Assembly (NCBI RefSeq): GCF_039535475.1
Contig: NZ_BAAAXG010000012.1
Span: 1-64,000 of the forward strand
Source: Streptomyces showdoensis
Lineage (GTDB): Bacteria > Actinomycetota > Actinomycetes > Streptomycetales > Streptomycetaceae
Direction: 5' to 3'
Length of the DNA: 64,000 bases
A model generated the notes under the pieces. The model did not search any database, was not told the origin of the DNA, and saw only the letters and a list, made by a program, of their open reading frames with translations. Within the stretch, counting starts at the first letter, position 1. Every line of letters starts with the position of its first letter. Below, one piece after another: positions 8,523 to 17,136 of the stretch. The position numbers and the translations under genes were made by a program.

Positions 8523-10432
8523 GCACCACCGGGAGCGGCGCGACGGCCACCACCACGGGGGGCGGTGGAACGGCCACCCCTGGGAGCGGTGGAACGGCCA
8601 CCCCTGGGAGCGGTGGAACGGCCACCCCTGGGAGCGGCGGGACGGCCGCCCCCGGGAGCGGCGGGACGCCCGACGGTGCCCGGCACGGCGCCGCCCACGC
8701 CGAGCACCGCGCGACGGCCGCGCACGAGGAGTACCGGGCCGCCCGGGACCTGCTGCTGCGGCTGCGCGGCGACCGCGAGACGGCCTCGGCCGCCTTCCGG
8801 TGGCCGCGCGCCCGGCACTTCAACTGGGCCCTGGAGTGGTTCGACGTGGTCGCCGAGGGGAACGAGCGGACCGCCCTGGAGATCCTCGGCCGCCCGGCGC
8901 CGGACGGCACGGTGCCGGTGGCCGACCGGGTCACCTTCGCCGAACTCGCCGCCCGCTCCGACGAGGTGGCGGTGACCCTGGCCGAGGCGGGGGTGGTGCG
9001 CGGCGACCGGGTGCTGATCCTGCTCGGCACCCGTACGGAGCTGTGGGAGACCCTGCTCGGCTGCATCAAGCTCGGCGCGGTCGTCGTCCCCGGCTACCAG
9101 GACCTCACCCGCGACGAGGCCGCCGACCGGATCGCCCGGGGCGGCATCCGGCACGTCGTCTGCGCACCGGAACTCGTCTACCTGCTGGGCGAGTTGCCGG
9201 TGCCCGGCCTGCGGATGGCGCCGGGGACGGCGGGGCTGCCCGGCTGGACCCCGTACCCCGAGACCCGCGACACCGCCCGGCGCCGTCCCTTCCTTCCGGC
9301 CGGCCCGACCCGCTCGGCCGACCCGTCCTTCTGCTACTTCACCTCCGGCACCACCTCGCTGCCGAAACTCGTCGAGCACTCCCACGCCGGGTACGGCGTC
9401 GGCCACCTCTCCAGCCTCTACTGGAGCGGGCTGCGCCCGGGCGACCGGCACCTCAACCTGTCGGCGCCCGGCTGGGCCAAGCACTCCTGGTCCAGCTTCT
9501 TCGTCCCCTGGACGGCCGGCGCCACCGTCGTCGCGCCCCCCGACGGCGGCCTCCCGCCGTCCGTGCTGCCCGGCGTCCTCGCCACCCAGCGGATCAGCAG
9601 CCTCTGCGCCCCGCCGAGCGCCTGGCGGGCGATGCTCCCGTACGTGGCGGAGGGCCGGGGCGCGCCCCGGCTGCGGGAGGCGACGGCGGCGGGGGAACCG
9701 CTGACGGCGGAGGTCACGGACCGGATCGAGGCGGCCTGGGGGGTGCGGGTCAGGGACGGCTACGGCCAGACGGAGGCCACCGCCCTCATCGGCCGCGCCC
9801 CCGACACCCCGCCCCCGCTCTCCCCGCTCGGCCACCCGCTGCCGGGCTACCGCATCGTGCTCCGCGACCCGGAGACCGGTCTCGCGGGGGACGCGGGGGA
9901 GGTGTGCGTGGACCTGACGGAGCGCCCGCCGGGCCTGATGCGCGGGTACGTGGACCGGACCGCGGACGCCGACGCCGCGGGAGCACCCGGCACCGGGGGA
10001 GCGCCCGGCGCCGACGACCGTACGGCGGCCGTCTTCGCGGACGGGCTCTACCGCACCGGCGACCGGGGCGAGCGCTGCGCCGACGGGTCGATCCGGCTGC
10101 TCGGGCGGATGGACGAGGTGTTCAAGTCGTACGGGCACCGGGTCTCCCCGATGGAGATCGAGGCCGTCCTGCGCGCGCACCCGGCGGTGGCCGACGCGGC
10201 CGTGATCCCCTGCCGGGACGCGTACGGCGGCCTCGCCCCGTACGCGGTGGTCGAGACCCGCAACGCGTACCAGCCCGAGCTCCTGGAGCGGGAGTTGATC
10301 GCCCTGGCGGCGAAGCGCCTCGCCCCGGTCTTCGTGCCGCAGGGCGTGGACGTGGTCCCGAGCCTGCCCCGCACCCGCTCGGGCAAGGTGCGGCGGGGCG
10401 CGCTGCGGCCGGGCGGCGGTGTCGTCGCCTAG
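8519..10432 (+). CDS. Acyl-CoA synthetase, AMP-forming (medium-chain/benzoate-CoA ligase-like)
   Basis: A 637-residue ANL-superfamily adenylating enzyme. Motifs: YFTSGTTSLPKLVEH (P-loop), YGQTEATALIG (A5), YRTGDRG (A7), RMDEVFKSYGHRVSPMEIE (hinge) and PRTRSGKVRR with the catalytic Lys. The FNWALEWFDVVAEGNERTALE region is typical of medium-chain acyl-CoA synthetases. Residues 1-60 are a low-complexity Gly/Thr/Ala segment made of 8-residue repeats (separate entry); the enzyme proper starts near residue 65. ATG 8519 overlaps the preceding stop. It probably activates the carboxylate made by the mutase-flavoprotein pair. A diazotising ligase role like CreM is a speculative alternative. Confidence 0.85.
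   Translation: MSTTGSGATATTTGGGGTATPGSGGTATPGSGGTATPGSGGTAAPGSGGTPDGARHGAAHAEHRATAAHEEYRAARDLLLRLRGDRETASAAFRWPRARHFNWALEWFDVVAEGNERTALEILGRPAPDGTVPVADRVTFAELAARSDEVAVTLAEAGVVRGDRVLILLGTRTELWETLLGCIKLGAVVVPGYQDLTRDEAADRIARGGIRHVVCAPELVYLLGELPVPGLRMAPGTAGLPGWTPYPETRDTARRRPFLPAGPTRSADPSFCYFTSGTTSLPKLVEHSHAGYGVGHLSSLYWSGLRPGDRHLNLSAPGWAKHSWSSFFVPWTAGATVVAPPDGGLPPSVLPGVLATQRISSLCAPPSAWRAMLPYVAEGRGAPRLREATAAGEPLTAEVTDRIEAAWGVRVRDGYGQTEATALIGRAPDTPPPLSPLGHPLPGYRIVLRDPETGLAGDAGEVCVDLTERPPGLMRGYVDRTADADAAGAPGTGGAPGADDRTAAVFADGLYRTGDRGERCADGSIRLLGRMDEVFKSYGHRVSPMEIEAVLRAHPAVADAAVIPCRDAYGGLAPYAVVETRNAYQPELLERELIALAAKRLAPVFVPQGVDVVPSLPRTRSGKVRRGALRPGGGVVA
8564..8659 (+). repeat. Four 24-bp in-frame tandem repeats in the acyl-CoA synthetase gene
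   Basis: Three identical 24-bp units (8564-8635) and one diverged unit (8636-8659) encode GGTATPGS three times and GGTAAPGS once. Near identity at DNA level indicates recent expansion by slippage. The peptide looks like a disordered N-terminal tail. Confidence 0.9.
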
Positions 10433-10481
10433 GCGGTGTCCCCGCACCTCGTCCCCGGGGCCGGACCGGGCCCACGGCAGC

Positions 10482-10517
10482 CGTCACGCCCGCATCACTC
10501 CTGATGCGGGCGTGACG
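10482..10517. terminator. Bidirectional hairpin terminator
   Basis: A perfect 16-bp stem, CGTCACGCCCGCATCA at 10482-10497 with its complement at 10502-10517 and a four-base loop. It sits between the convergent ligase and TetR genes and ends both transcripts. Confidence 0.9.
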
Positions 10518-10531
10518 CGTGAGGGCGGCGC

Positions 10532-11137
10532 TCAGGCCCGGCCCGCTCCGGAAGACAGGGCCTGGACCTCGGACGCGCGGACGAGGAGGGCGAGTTGGCG
10601 CCCGGCCACGTGGAGGGGCTCCTCGCTGCGGGCCACCTGGGCGGTGACCTCCGCGCCCTCCAGCGCCGAGATCACGACGCTCGCCAGTTCCCGGGCGCTC
10701 TCGGGGGAGAAGCCGCCGCGCAGCAGCTTGTCGTGGACCAGCTGCTGCCAGTCGCGCAGGGCGTCGCCGCACGCCCGCTGGATCTCCGAGTCGGTGCCCA
10801 GCGTCTCCAGGGCCGCCGCGGTGACGGGGCAGCCGTCGATCCAGCCCGAGTCCCGCAGCTCGTCCGCGAGCCGCCGGGTGCAGGCCACGATCGCCTCCGC
10901 CGGCTCCTCCTCGCTGTCCAGCGCCGTCCGCAGGAGGCTCCCGAACTCCTCGCTGCTGTGCCTGATCGCGGCGACGGCGACGGTCTCCTTCCCGCCCGGG
11001 AAGAAGTGGTAGACGGAGCCGAGGGTGGCCTGGGCCTCCTGGGCGATCTGCTTGATTCCCGTGCCGACGTAGCCCTGGCGCTGCAGGAGTCGCGCGGCGG
11101 CGACGACGATCCGGTCCCGTGTGCTGCTGGTCTGCAT
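10532..11137 (-). CDS. TetR/AcrR family repressor
   Basis: A 201-residue one-component regulator. The helix-turn-helix is near residues 25-48 (GTGIKQIAQEAQATLGSVYHFF, given in part), followed by a ligand domain of the LmrA/YxaF type (FSPESARELASVVISALEGA near the C-terminus). It is divergent from the NAD-binding oxidoreductase gene at 11257. Two near-identical pseudopalindromes lie in the 119-bp gap, so it should repress itself and that oxidoreductase. It shares only a terminator with the upstream mutase operon, so a link to it is unproven. Confidence 0.9.
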   Translation of the reverse strand: MQTSSTRDRIVVAAARLLQRQGYVGTGIKQIAQEAQATLGSVYHFFPGGKETVAVAAIRHSSEEFGSLLRTALDSEEEPAEAIVACTRRLADELRDSGWIDGCPVTAAALETLGTDSEIQRACGDALRDWQQLVHDKLLRGGFSPESARELASVVISALEGAEVTAQVARSEEPLHVAGRQLALLVRASEVQALSSGAGRA

Positions 11138-11157
11138 GCGCCCACCCTATCCGGCGA

Positions 11158-11179
11158 CTAAGTAGAGCGCTCGTTCTAG
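11158..11179. promoter_or_regulatory. TetR operator, copy 1
   Basis: A 22-bp pseudopalindrome with outer arms CTAAG/TCTAG around the core TAGAGCGCTCGTT. It is almost identical to the copy at 11205-11226 and lies 21 bp before the tetR start, placed to block its promoter. Confidence 0.7.
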
Positions 11180-11204
11180 AGCTGTGCTACGTTCTCACCA
11201 CGCG

Positions 11205-11226
11205 CTAAATAGAGCGCTCGTTTTAG
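11205..11226. promoter_or_regulatory. TetR operator, copy 2
   Basis: A 22-bp pseudopalindrome with arms CTAAA/TTTAG around the core TAGAGCGCTCGTT. It lies 31 bp before the oxidoreductase start at 11257. Its centre is 47 bp from that of copy 1. Confidence 0.7.
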
Positions 11227-11256
11227 TCCTTGTGTGAGTGAAGAGCGGAGACCGTC

Positions 11257-12156
11257 ATGCCCAGCACCACCCCTCGCACCACCCCGCGCCGGTCCGTCAC
11301 CGTCATCGGCCTCGGCCCCATGGGGCAGGCCATGGCCGGCTCCTTCCTGGACCGCGGTTACGACGTCACGGTCTGGAACCGCACCGCGTCCCGCGCGGAC
11401 GCCCTGGTCGCCCGCGGGGCGACGCTCGCGGCGGACGTCAGGGGGGCCCTCGACGCCAACGAGCTGGTGATCCTGAGCCTCACGGACTACGGCGCCGTGT
11501 ACGCCACGCTCGGAGCCGCCGAGAGCGCCCTGTCCGGCCGGGTCCTGGTGAACCTCAGCTCCGACACCCCCGAGAAGGCCCGGGCCGCCGCCCGCTGGGC
11601 GGCCGAGCGGGGCGCCGTCCAGCTGACCGGCGGAGTGACCGTGCCCCCCTCCGGCATCGGCCGGGCCGAGTCGTCGACCTTCTACAGCGGGCCCCTGCAC
11701 GTCTTCGAGGAGCACCGGCCCGCCCTGGAGGTCATCACCGGCCGGGCCGACCACCGGGGCGAGGACCCGGGGCTCGCCGCGCTCATGTACCAGATCGGCA
11801 TGACCATGTTCTGGACCTCGATGCTGAGCTACTGGCAGGCCGTCGCCCTCGCCGACGCCAACGGCCTGAAGGCGGCGGACATCCTGCCGCACGCCGTGGA
11901 GACCGCGAACTCGCTCCCCGGCTTCCTCGCCTTCTACGCCGAGCGCCTCGACGGCGCGCGGCACGACGGCGACGTGGACCGGCTCGCCATGGGGACGGCC
12001 AGTGTCGAGCACGTCCTGCACACCCACGGGGACGCGGGCGTCGACACGACGCTGCCGGCCGCGGTGGTCGAGCTGTTCCGGCGCGGCATGGACGCCGGGC
12101 ACGCGGCGGACAGCTTCTCCTCCCTCGTGGAGCTGATGAAGAAGGCCGCGGCCTGA
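11257..12156 (+). CDS. NAD(P)-dependent oxidoreductase, imine-reductase / beta-hydroxyacid dehydrogenase fold
   Basis: A 299-residue enzyme. An N-terminal Rossmann domain (VTVIGLGPMGQAMAGSF, VWNRT) is followed by the helical dimer domain. GGVTVPPSGIG and STFYSGPLHVF match the imine reductase subgroup, where VPPxxIG is typical. At the position of the usual catalytic Asp or Tyr (LYD in family members) this protein reads LMYQIG, so the acid may be missing or moved; I judged this by eye. GCGGAG lies 7 bp before ATG 11257. Expression should be induced when the divergent TetR protein leaves the two operators. Its substrate is unknown. Confidence 0.8.
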   Translation: MPSTTPRTTPRRSVTVIGLGPMGQAMAGSFLDRGYDVTVWNRTASRADALVARGATLAADVRGALDANELVILSLTDYGAVYATLGAAESALSGRVLVNLSSDTPEKARAAARWAAERGAVQLTGGVTVPPSGIGRAESSTFYSGPLHVFEEHRPALEVITGRADHRGEDPGLAALMYQIGMTMFWTSMLSYWQAVALADANGLKAADILPHAVETANSLPGFLAFYAERLDGARHDGDVDRLAMGTASVEHVLHTHGDAGVDTTLPAAVVELFRRGMDAGHAADSFSSLVELMKKAAA

Positions 12157-12357
12157 CGGGCCGCCGTCGGCCGCGTCGAGGCGGGGTGCGGCCCGCCCCG
12201 GCGGTGGGTGGCCTTCACGGGGCCGTCGCCGCCCCCCGACGGTGGGCGGCCTTCGCGGGCCCGTCGCCGCCGGGGCGCCGACCGGCCGGGGCGGCGTCCC
12301 GGGCCGGGGTCCCGGGCACCGTCAGGCCGGGTCCCGGATCGGCGTCCCCGGCGGCCG

Positions 12358-12942
12358 TCAGGCCGGGTCCCCGGCCGGCTCCCGGTCCGCCGTGCGCAGC
12401 AGGACCGTGGCGACGGCGCGGGCGCGGACCGCGGCCTCGGTGGTGCCCTCGCGCAGGGCGGTGACGATGGCGCCGTCGCCGAGCAGGGCGAGCTGGCGGG
12501 CGAGGGCCTCGTGCTCGCGGTAGCCGCCCTCGGCGAGCAGCCCGTCGAGGCGGGCGATGACCTTCTCCTTGTGCTCGGCGGCCACGTGGTGGGCCGGGCT
12601 CTCGGGGTCGGCCGTCTCGACCATCGTGTTGATGAAGGCGCAGCCGCGGAAGTCGGCCGAGGCGAAGCGCTCGGCGAGTCCGTCGAAGAGGGCGAGCGGC
12701 AGTTCCTGCGGCTCGCGTCCGCTCGCCTCGATCCGGCCGTCGAGCCAGGCCCGCCACATGCCGTCGCGCCGCCGCAGCACCTCGACGACCACGTCGTCCT
12801 TGCTGGGGAAGTGGCGGTAGAAGGAGGCGCGGCCCACCCCTGATTCGGACAGGATCCGCTCGATGCCGACGGCCCTGATGCCCTCCTCGTAGAAGAGCCG
12901 CTCCGCCGCGCTGAGGAGCCGTTCTTTCGCGTTCGTGGCCAT
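12358..12942 (-). CDS. TetR family repressor
   Basis: A 194-residue repressor: MATNAKERLLSAAERLFYEE, helix-turn-helix near residues 24-45 (GIERILSESGVGRASFYRHF), and the TetR_C ligand domain with a RGCAFINTMVE motif. An upstream in-frame GTG at 12957 lies inside an operator-like palindrome, so ATG 12942 is preferred. It is divergent from the AhpD-like gene at 13084. Three matching palindromes occupy the gap, predicting autorepression and control of that gene. Related regulators in Streptomyces commonly sit beside detoxification enzymes. Confidence 0.88.
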   Translation of the reverse strand: MATNAKERLLSAAERLFYEEGIRAVGIERILSESGVGRASFYRHFPSKDDVVVEVLRRRDGMWRAWLDGRIEASGREPQELPLALFDGLAERFASADFRGCAFINTMVETADPESPAHHVAAEHKEKVIARLDGLLAEGGYREHEALARQLALLGDGAIVTALREGTTEAAVRARAVATVLLRTADREPAGDPA

Positions 12943-12946
12943 ACCA

Positions 12947-12968
12947 GACGGTACCACTCGGTTCCGTC
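12947..12968. promoter_or_regulatory. TetR operator, site 1
   Basis: A 22-bp palindrome, left arm GACGGTACC and right arm GGTTCCGTC around a CACTC-type centre. It lies immediately upstream of tetR ATG 12942, across the alternative GTG 12957. Confidence 0.7.
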
Positions 12969-13012
12969 ACGGCGGGATCCCCGTAGCGGATCGAGCGCCT
13001 CCCGTTGCGCAA

Positions 13013-13034
13013 GACGGAACCGATCAGTACCGTC
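13013..13034. promoter_or_regulatory. TetR operator, site 2
   Basis: A 22-bp palindrome, arms GACGGAACC and AGTACCGTC around GATC. Same consensus as sites 1 and 3. Confidence 0.75.
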
Positions 13035-13036
13035 AG

Positions 13037-13058
13037 GATGGTACCGATCGGTTCCGTC
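13037..13058. promoter_or_regulatory. TetR operator, site 3
   Basis: A 22-bp palindrome, arms GATGGTACC and GGTTCCGTC around GATC. It is separated from site 2 by 2 bp and lies 25 bp before the AhpD-like start, suiting side-by-side dimers over the promoter. Confidence 0.75.
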
Positions 13059-13083
13059 CTGCGTTCGGCTCAAGGAGAGCTCC

Positions 13084-13632
13084 ATGCCCCGCCTGCCCCA
13101 ACTGACCGTCGACACCGCCAACGAGGAGCAGCGCGAGCTGCTCGAAGGCACCCTCAAGCAGCTCGGCAAGCTGCCCAACCTCTACGCCGCCCTCGCCAAC
13201 GGCCCGGCCGCCCTGCGCGGTTACCTCGCCCTGCGCGAGTCCCTGGTCGGCGGGAGCTTCAGCGCCCGGCAGCGCGAGCAGCTGGCGCTCTACATCGCCC
13301 AGCGCAACGACTGCACCTACTGCGTCTCCGCGCACACCCTGCGCGGCGGCAAGGTCGGCCTGTCCGAGCAGGAGCTGCTCGCCACCCGCCGCGGCACCGA
13401 CGCCGGCGACCCGCACATGGACCAGGTGCTGCGGATCACCGGCGCGATCATCGAGAGCGGCGGCCGGGTGAGCGACGCCGCCCTCGCCGACGCCCGCGCC
13501 GCCGGTGTCACCGACGCCGAACTGGCCGAAATCGTCGGACATGTGGCGCTCAACGTGCTGTCCAACTTCTTCAATCACGTTGCGCAACCGGACTTGGACT
13601 TTCCGTTGGTCCCGGCCCAGCTCGCCGAGTAG
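13084..13632 (+). CDS. Carboxymuconolactone decarboxylase / AhpD-like protein
   Basis: A 182-residue all-helical CMD-family protein. The redox motif DCTYCVSAHT gives Cys77, Cys80 and His84, as in AhpD-type alkylhydroperoxidase partners and related peroxidases. AAGGAGAG at 13073-13080 and the three TetR palindromes precede ATG 13084. The likely role is peroxide or electrophile detoxification induced through the TetR regulator. A decarboxylase role is less likely, given the CxxC pair. Confidence 0.88.
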   Translation: MPRLPQLTVDTANEEQRELLEGTLKQLGKLPNLYAALANGPAALRGYLALRESLVGGSFSARQREQLALYIAQRNDCTYCVSAHTLRGGKVGLSEQELLATRRGTDAGDPHMDQVLRITGAIIESGGRVSDAALADARAAGVTDAELAEIVGHVALNVLSNFFNHVAQPDLDFPLVPAQLAE

Positions 13633-13650
13633 AGTCCTTCGCGGCCGACC

Positions 13651-13687
13651 AGGGGTGCCGGCGCGCGAACGGCGTGCCGGCACCCCT
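13651..13687 (+). terminator. Hairpin terminator after the AhpD-like gene
   Basis: A perfect 12-bp stem, AGGGGTGCCGGC (13651-13662) with GCCGGCACCCCT (13676-13687), and a 13-base loop. It lies 18 bp after the stop. Confidence 0.8.
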
Positions 13688-13782
13688 GTGGTGTGACAGA
13701 CCGACTGGGGCGATCGAACGGGTGGCGTGACCTGCCATCCGAGTGCCAGCTGCCGCCGGGGGGCGGCAAGGGGGTTATTCAC

Positions 13783-14796
13783 GTGGACATCGACGCAAGA
13801 ACCCTTCGTACCTTCCGTGAGGTGACCCTGACCGGGTCCTTCACTCAGGCGGCCCGCCGCCTCGGGTACTCGCAGTCCAGCGTCACGGCGCAGATGCGCG
13901 CACTGGAACGGCAGGTGGGCGAGCCCGTCTTCGAACGGCTCCCCAACGGCGTGCGGCTCACCCGGGCCGGCACCGTCCTGACCGAGTACGCGCGCCAGAT
14001 CCTCACCCTCGTCGGCGAGATGGAGACGGCCCTGCGCCGCCCCGCCGCCAACCCGCCCCGGATGACCGTCGGCATCGTCCCCGCCCTCGCGTACGGGCAG
14101 CAGCTCGCCCGGGTCACCCACATCGGCCGCCGGCTGCTCTCCGGCGTCCAGCTGGCCCTGCGGGTCATGGGCACCGCCGAGATCCACGACGCCTTCCGCG
14201 CCGGATCGATCGACGGCGCCCTGGTGCTCACCGTCGTCGAGTCCGACGACCCCACCGCCCTGCCGGCCGGTCTGCCCGACCAGCCGCGTGCCGAGCGCCC
14301 CGACGACTTCACCGAAGTGCGCCTCCAGGAGGTCGAGTTCGTGCCCGTCACCGGCGTCTCCCGGGCCCGGGGCCGCGCCTCGGCCGGCCGCCAGGTGGTC
14401 ATCGCGGACCCCGACTGTCCCTCGCAGCGCTGGCTGCCCGAATTCCTCCGGCTCCGCTCCGACGGGCCGCCCGAGATCCACGAACTCGGCTCCATGGCGG
14501 GCGTCCGCGCCGCCGCCCAGTCCGGGCTCGGCTGCGCGATGCTGCCCATGGCGCTCGCCGCCTCCCCGCGCGAGGCCACCGGACTGCGCCCGCTGCCCGG
14601 CGTCCCCCGGATGCGGTGGAACGCCTCGCTCGTCTCCGCCCGCGCCGACGACCGTCCGGCGCTCGACTGGGAGAACCTCACCGAGACGCTCCGTCAGGCC
14701 ACCGCGCTCGCCTGCGCGGTCTACCCGGACCGCCGAGAGGACCCGGCCGTGCTCCCCGCCCTCGACCCGGGCGTCGCGGGCCGTCCCACCCCCTGA
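13783..14796 (+). CDS. LysR family transcriptional regulator
   Basis: A 337-residue LTTR. The N-terminal winged helix (residues 1-60) shows TGSFTQAARRLGYSQSSVTA and the following ALERQVGEPVFERL. The rest is a type 2 periplasmic-binding fold for an effector. GTG 13783 is chosen because the helix-turn-helix begins just after it and an AAGGGGG-like site precedes it. An upstream in-frame GTG at 13693 would add an unconserved tail. The gene stands alone, and its target is not evident. Confidence 0.88.
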   Translation: MDIDARTLRTFREVTLTGSFTQAARRLGYSQSSVTAQMRALERQVGEPVFERLPNGVRLTRAGTVLTEYARQILTLVGEMETALRRPAANPPRMTVGIVPALAYGQQLARVTHIGRRLLSGVQLALRVMGTAEIHDAFRAGSIDGALVLTVVESDDPTALPAGLPDQPRAERPDDFTEVRLQEVEFVPVTGVSRARGRASAGRQVVIADPDCPSQRWLPEFLRLRSDGPPEIHELGSMAGVRAAAQSGLGCAMLPMALAASPREATGLRPLPGVPRMRWNASLVSARADDRPALDWENLTETLRQATALACAVYPDRREDPAVLPALDPGVAGRPTP

Positions 14797-14799
14797 ACG

Positions 14800-14876
14800 G
14801 GTGCCACGGCACACCGCACCCTCCCCGGACCCACACCCCCGACCGGGCCCAGAGGGCTGCGGTGCGCCGTGGCACC
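14800..14876. terminator. Bidirectional hairpin between lysR and terB
   Basis: Arms GGTGCCACGGCACACCGC (14800-14817) and GCGGTGCGCCGTGGCACC (14859-14876) pair over 18 bp with one mismatch. The genes converge on it. Confidence 0.75.
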
Positions 14877-14895
14877 TCTCCCGTCGCGCCCCGCG

Positions 14896-15351
14896 CTACA
14901 GGTCGAACTCGTGCGGCGGCAGGTCGAGCGCGAAGCAGGCCTCGCGGACCACGGCCTGCTCGGTCTTGTCGAAGTCGCCGTCGGCGCCGCCGATGACGAT
15001 GCCGATCTGCACGACCGCGCGGGCCTCGGCCGGCTTCTTCTTCGCCTTGGCGATCTCCTGGAGCACGCTGACCTTGCCGAAGTCGAAGTCGGCGGCCAGC
15101 TTGTCGAGGTTGGCGTCGAAGCGGCGCTGCAGATCGGTCGCGTCGAAGTTCTGCAGCACCTCGTTCGTGGCGATGAGCTGGGCGACGCGGCGGCGCTCGG
15201 ACGGGTCGATCGACCCGTCCGCGGCGGCGACCAGGGCGCACATCGCCATGCTCGCGTCGCGGAAGGCGCCGCTCTTGAGGTCGTTCTTCTTCGCGACCAG
15301 CTGGGTCTGCATCGTCGATGCGGACTCCTTGATGCGGTCCCACAGGGCCAT
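14896..15351 (-). CDS. TerB family tellurite resistance protein
   Basis: A 151-residue helical TerB-like protein: MALWDRIKESASTMQTQLVA, then the acidic metal-binding repeats AAADGSIDPSERRR and GGADGDFDKTEQ (two DGxxDxxE-type sites) and the conserved PHEFDL end. TerB proteins take part in membrane-linked stress and tellurite responses in Streptomyces, often several per genome. ATG 15351 has GGAG nine bases upstream. An in-frame extension to 15465 is unconserved and was left out. Confidence 0.9.
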   Translation of the reverse strand: MALWDRIKESASTMQTQLVAKKNDLKSGAFRDASMAMCALVAAADGSIDPSERRRVAQLIATNEVLQNFDATDLQRRFDANLDKLAADFDFGKVSVLQEIAKAKKKPAEARAVVQIGIVIGGADGDFDKTEQAVVREACFALDLPPHEFDL

Positions 15352-15440
15352 GTGAAAGCACTCCAGACGTCGGTTGTTTCTACTGGCTTGTAGAACGTAC
15401 CAGCGGAGCCGGAGGTTCCCGTCCGCTCCCGTGAACGCCG

Positions 15441-15472
15441 AACGGCGGTGGGGCCTTGGCCCCACCGCCGTT
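15441..15472 (-). terminator. Hairpin terminator of the gap gene
   Basis: A perfect 15-bp stem, AACGGCGGTGGGGCC (15441-15455) with GGCCCCACCGCCGTT (15458-15472), about 55 bp past the gap stop. Short GCGGTCC direct repeats lie at 15489-15516 between gene and hairpin. Confidence 0.85.
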
Positions 15473-15527
15473 CATGCCGTGCAGTGTCCTGCGGTCCCGC
15501 GGTCCCGCGGTCCTGCGGTTCTCCGGG

Positions 15528-16982
15528 TCAGACCGCCGGAGCCGGGAAGGTCGGGTACTCGACGCCCGAGACGTGCTGGACGACCCGGATGACCTGGCAG
15601 GAGTAGCCGAACTCGTTGTCGTACCACAGGTACAGGATCGCGTTGTCGCCGTCGACCTTGGTCGCGCCGGCGTCCACGATCGACGCGTGGCGCGAGCCCA
15701 CGAAGTCCATCGAGACGGCGTCGGGGGCCGTGGTGAAGTCGATCTGGCGCTTCAGCGGCGAGTGCAGCGAGACGTCGCGGAGGTACTCCAGGACCTCCTC
15801 GCGGGTGGTCTCGCGGCCCAGGCGCAGGCTGAGGATGGCGATCGAGACGTCCGGGACGGGGACGCGGATCGAGCTGCCGGTGATCGGGGCCTTCAGCTCC
15901 GGCAGCGCCTTGGCGACGGCCGAGGCGGCACCGGTCTCGGTGATCACCATGTTGAGCGGCGCGGAACGCCCGCGACGGTCGGCCTTGTGGTAGTTGTCCA
16001 GCAGGTTCTGGTCGTTCGTGAACGAGTGGACGGTCTCCACGTGACCGCGCAGCACGCCGTACTCGTCGTCCATGGCCTTCAGCGGCGGGACGATGGCGTT
16101 GGTGGTGCAGGACGCGCAGGACAGGATCTGCTCGTCCGGCTTGATCGTGTCGTGGTTGACCCCGTGCACGATGTTCGGGACGTCGCCCTTGCCCGGAGCC
16201 GTCAGCACGACCTTGTCGATGCCGGGGCGCAGGTGCTTGGACAGGCCCTCGCGGTCGCGCCACTTGCCGGTGTTGTCGATGAGGATGGCGTTCTCGATGC
16301 CGTACGCCGTGTAGTCGACCTCGGAGGGGTCGTTGGCGTAGATCACGCGGATCGAGTTGCCGTTGGCGACGATGGTGCTGTTCGCCTCGTCGACGGTGAT
16401 GGTGCCCTGGAACTGGCCGTGGATCGAGTCCCGGCGCAGCAGCGAGGCGCGCTTCACCAGATCCTGGTCGCCGCCGCCGCGGACGACGATGGCGCGGAGG
16501 CGCAGACCGTTGCCGGAGCCGGCCTTCTCGATGAGCAGGCGGGCCACCAGGCGACCGATGCGGCCGAAGCCGTACAGGACGACGTCACGGCCGTCACCGC
16601 GCGCGATCTTGTTGGCGCCGATGGCGCCCGCGACGGCGTCGGCGGTGAAGTCCGCCACCGACAGGCCGCGGTCGTCGGCCTTGTACTCGGCGGCCAGCAT
16701 GCCGATGTCGATCTGGGACGGGCCCAGGTCGAGGGTGGTCAGCGCCTCAAGGAACGGCATCGTCTCGGTGACCGAGAGCTCCTCGCCGTCGATCTGGCGG
16801 GCGAACCGGTGGGTCTTGAGAATGCTCACCACCGACTTGTTCACCAGGGAGCGGCTGTGCAGGAGGACGGTGACGTCCTGCTCCCGGTGCAGCCTCCCGA
16901 TGATCGGGATCATGGACTCCGCGATCTCCTCGCGGTTCTTCCAGTTTGTGAACGAGTCCTCGTTGACAGTCACAGAAAGCAT
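15528..16982 (-). CDS. gap: Glyceraldehyde-3-phosphate dehydrogenase, long form
   Basis: A 484-residue phosphorylating GAPDH with an N-terminal extension of about 130 residues relative to standard 335-residue enzymes. Rossmann motif [10 protein letters not shown] near residue 137; catalytic loop [11 protein letters not shown] (nucleophile Cys of SCTTN); C-terminal [13 protein letters not shown]. Extended GAPDHs of this type occur as second copies in actinomycetes and may work in the gluconeogenic direction. It is monocistronic, with its own terminator. Confidence 0.93.
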   Translation of the reverse strand: MLSVTVNEDSFTNWKNREEIAESMIPIIGRLHREQDVTVLLHSRSLVNKSVVSILKTHRFARQIDGEELSVTETMPFLEALTTLDLGPSQIDIGMLAAEYKADDRGLSVADFTADAVAGAIGANKIARGDGRDVVLYGFGRIGRLVARLLIEKAGSGNGLRLRAIVVRGGGDQDLVKRASLLRRDSIHGQFQGTITVDEANSTIVANGNSIRVIYANDPSEVDYTAYGIENAILIDNTGKWRDREGLSKHLRPGIDKVVLTAPGKGDVPNIVHGVNHDTIKPDEQILSCASCTTNAIVPPLKAMDDEYGVLRGHVETVHSFTNDQNLLDNYHKADRRGRSAPLNMVITETGAASAVAKALPELKAPITGSSIRVPVPDVSIAILSLRLGRETTREEVLEYLRDVSLHSPLKRQIDFTTAPDAVSMDFVGSRHASIVDAGATKVDGDNAILYLWYDNEFGYSCQVIRVVQHVSGVEYPTFPAPAV

Positions 16983-17136
16983 CTCTCGATCGAGCTAGGC
17001 AGTGCTCATATGCTAACCCGACGGTCCTCCGGTCCTTCAAGGGGTCCCCGGGGAGGCGGTCGTCACGTCCCCGGGAACCCTTCACCCCTGTCGCCTCACG
17101 GCACCGTGGTCACGGCGCCGCCGTGACGGCGCCCCC

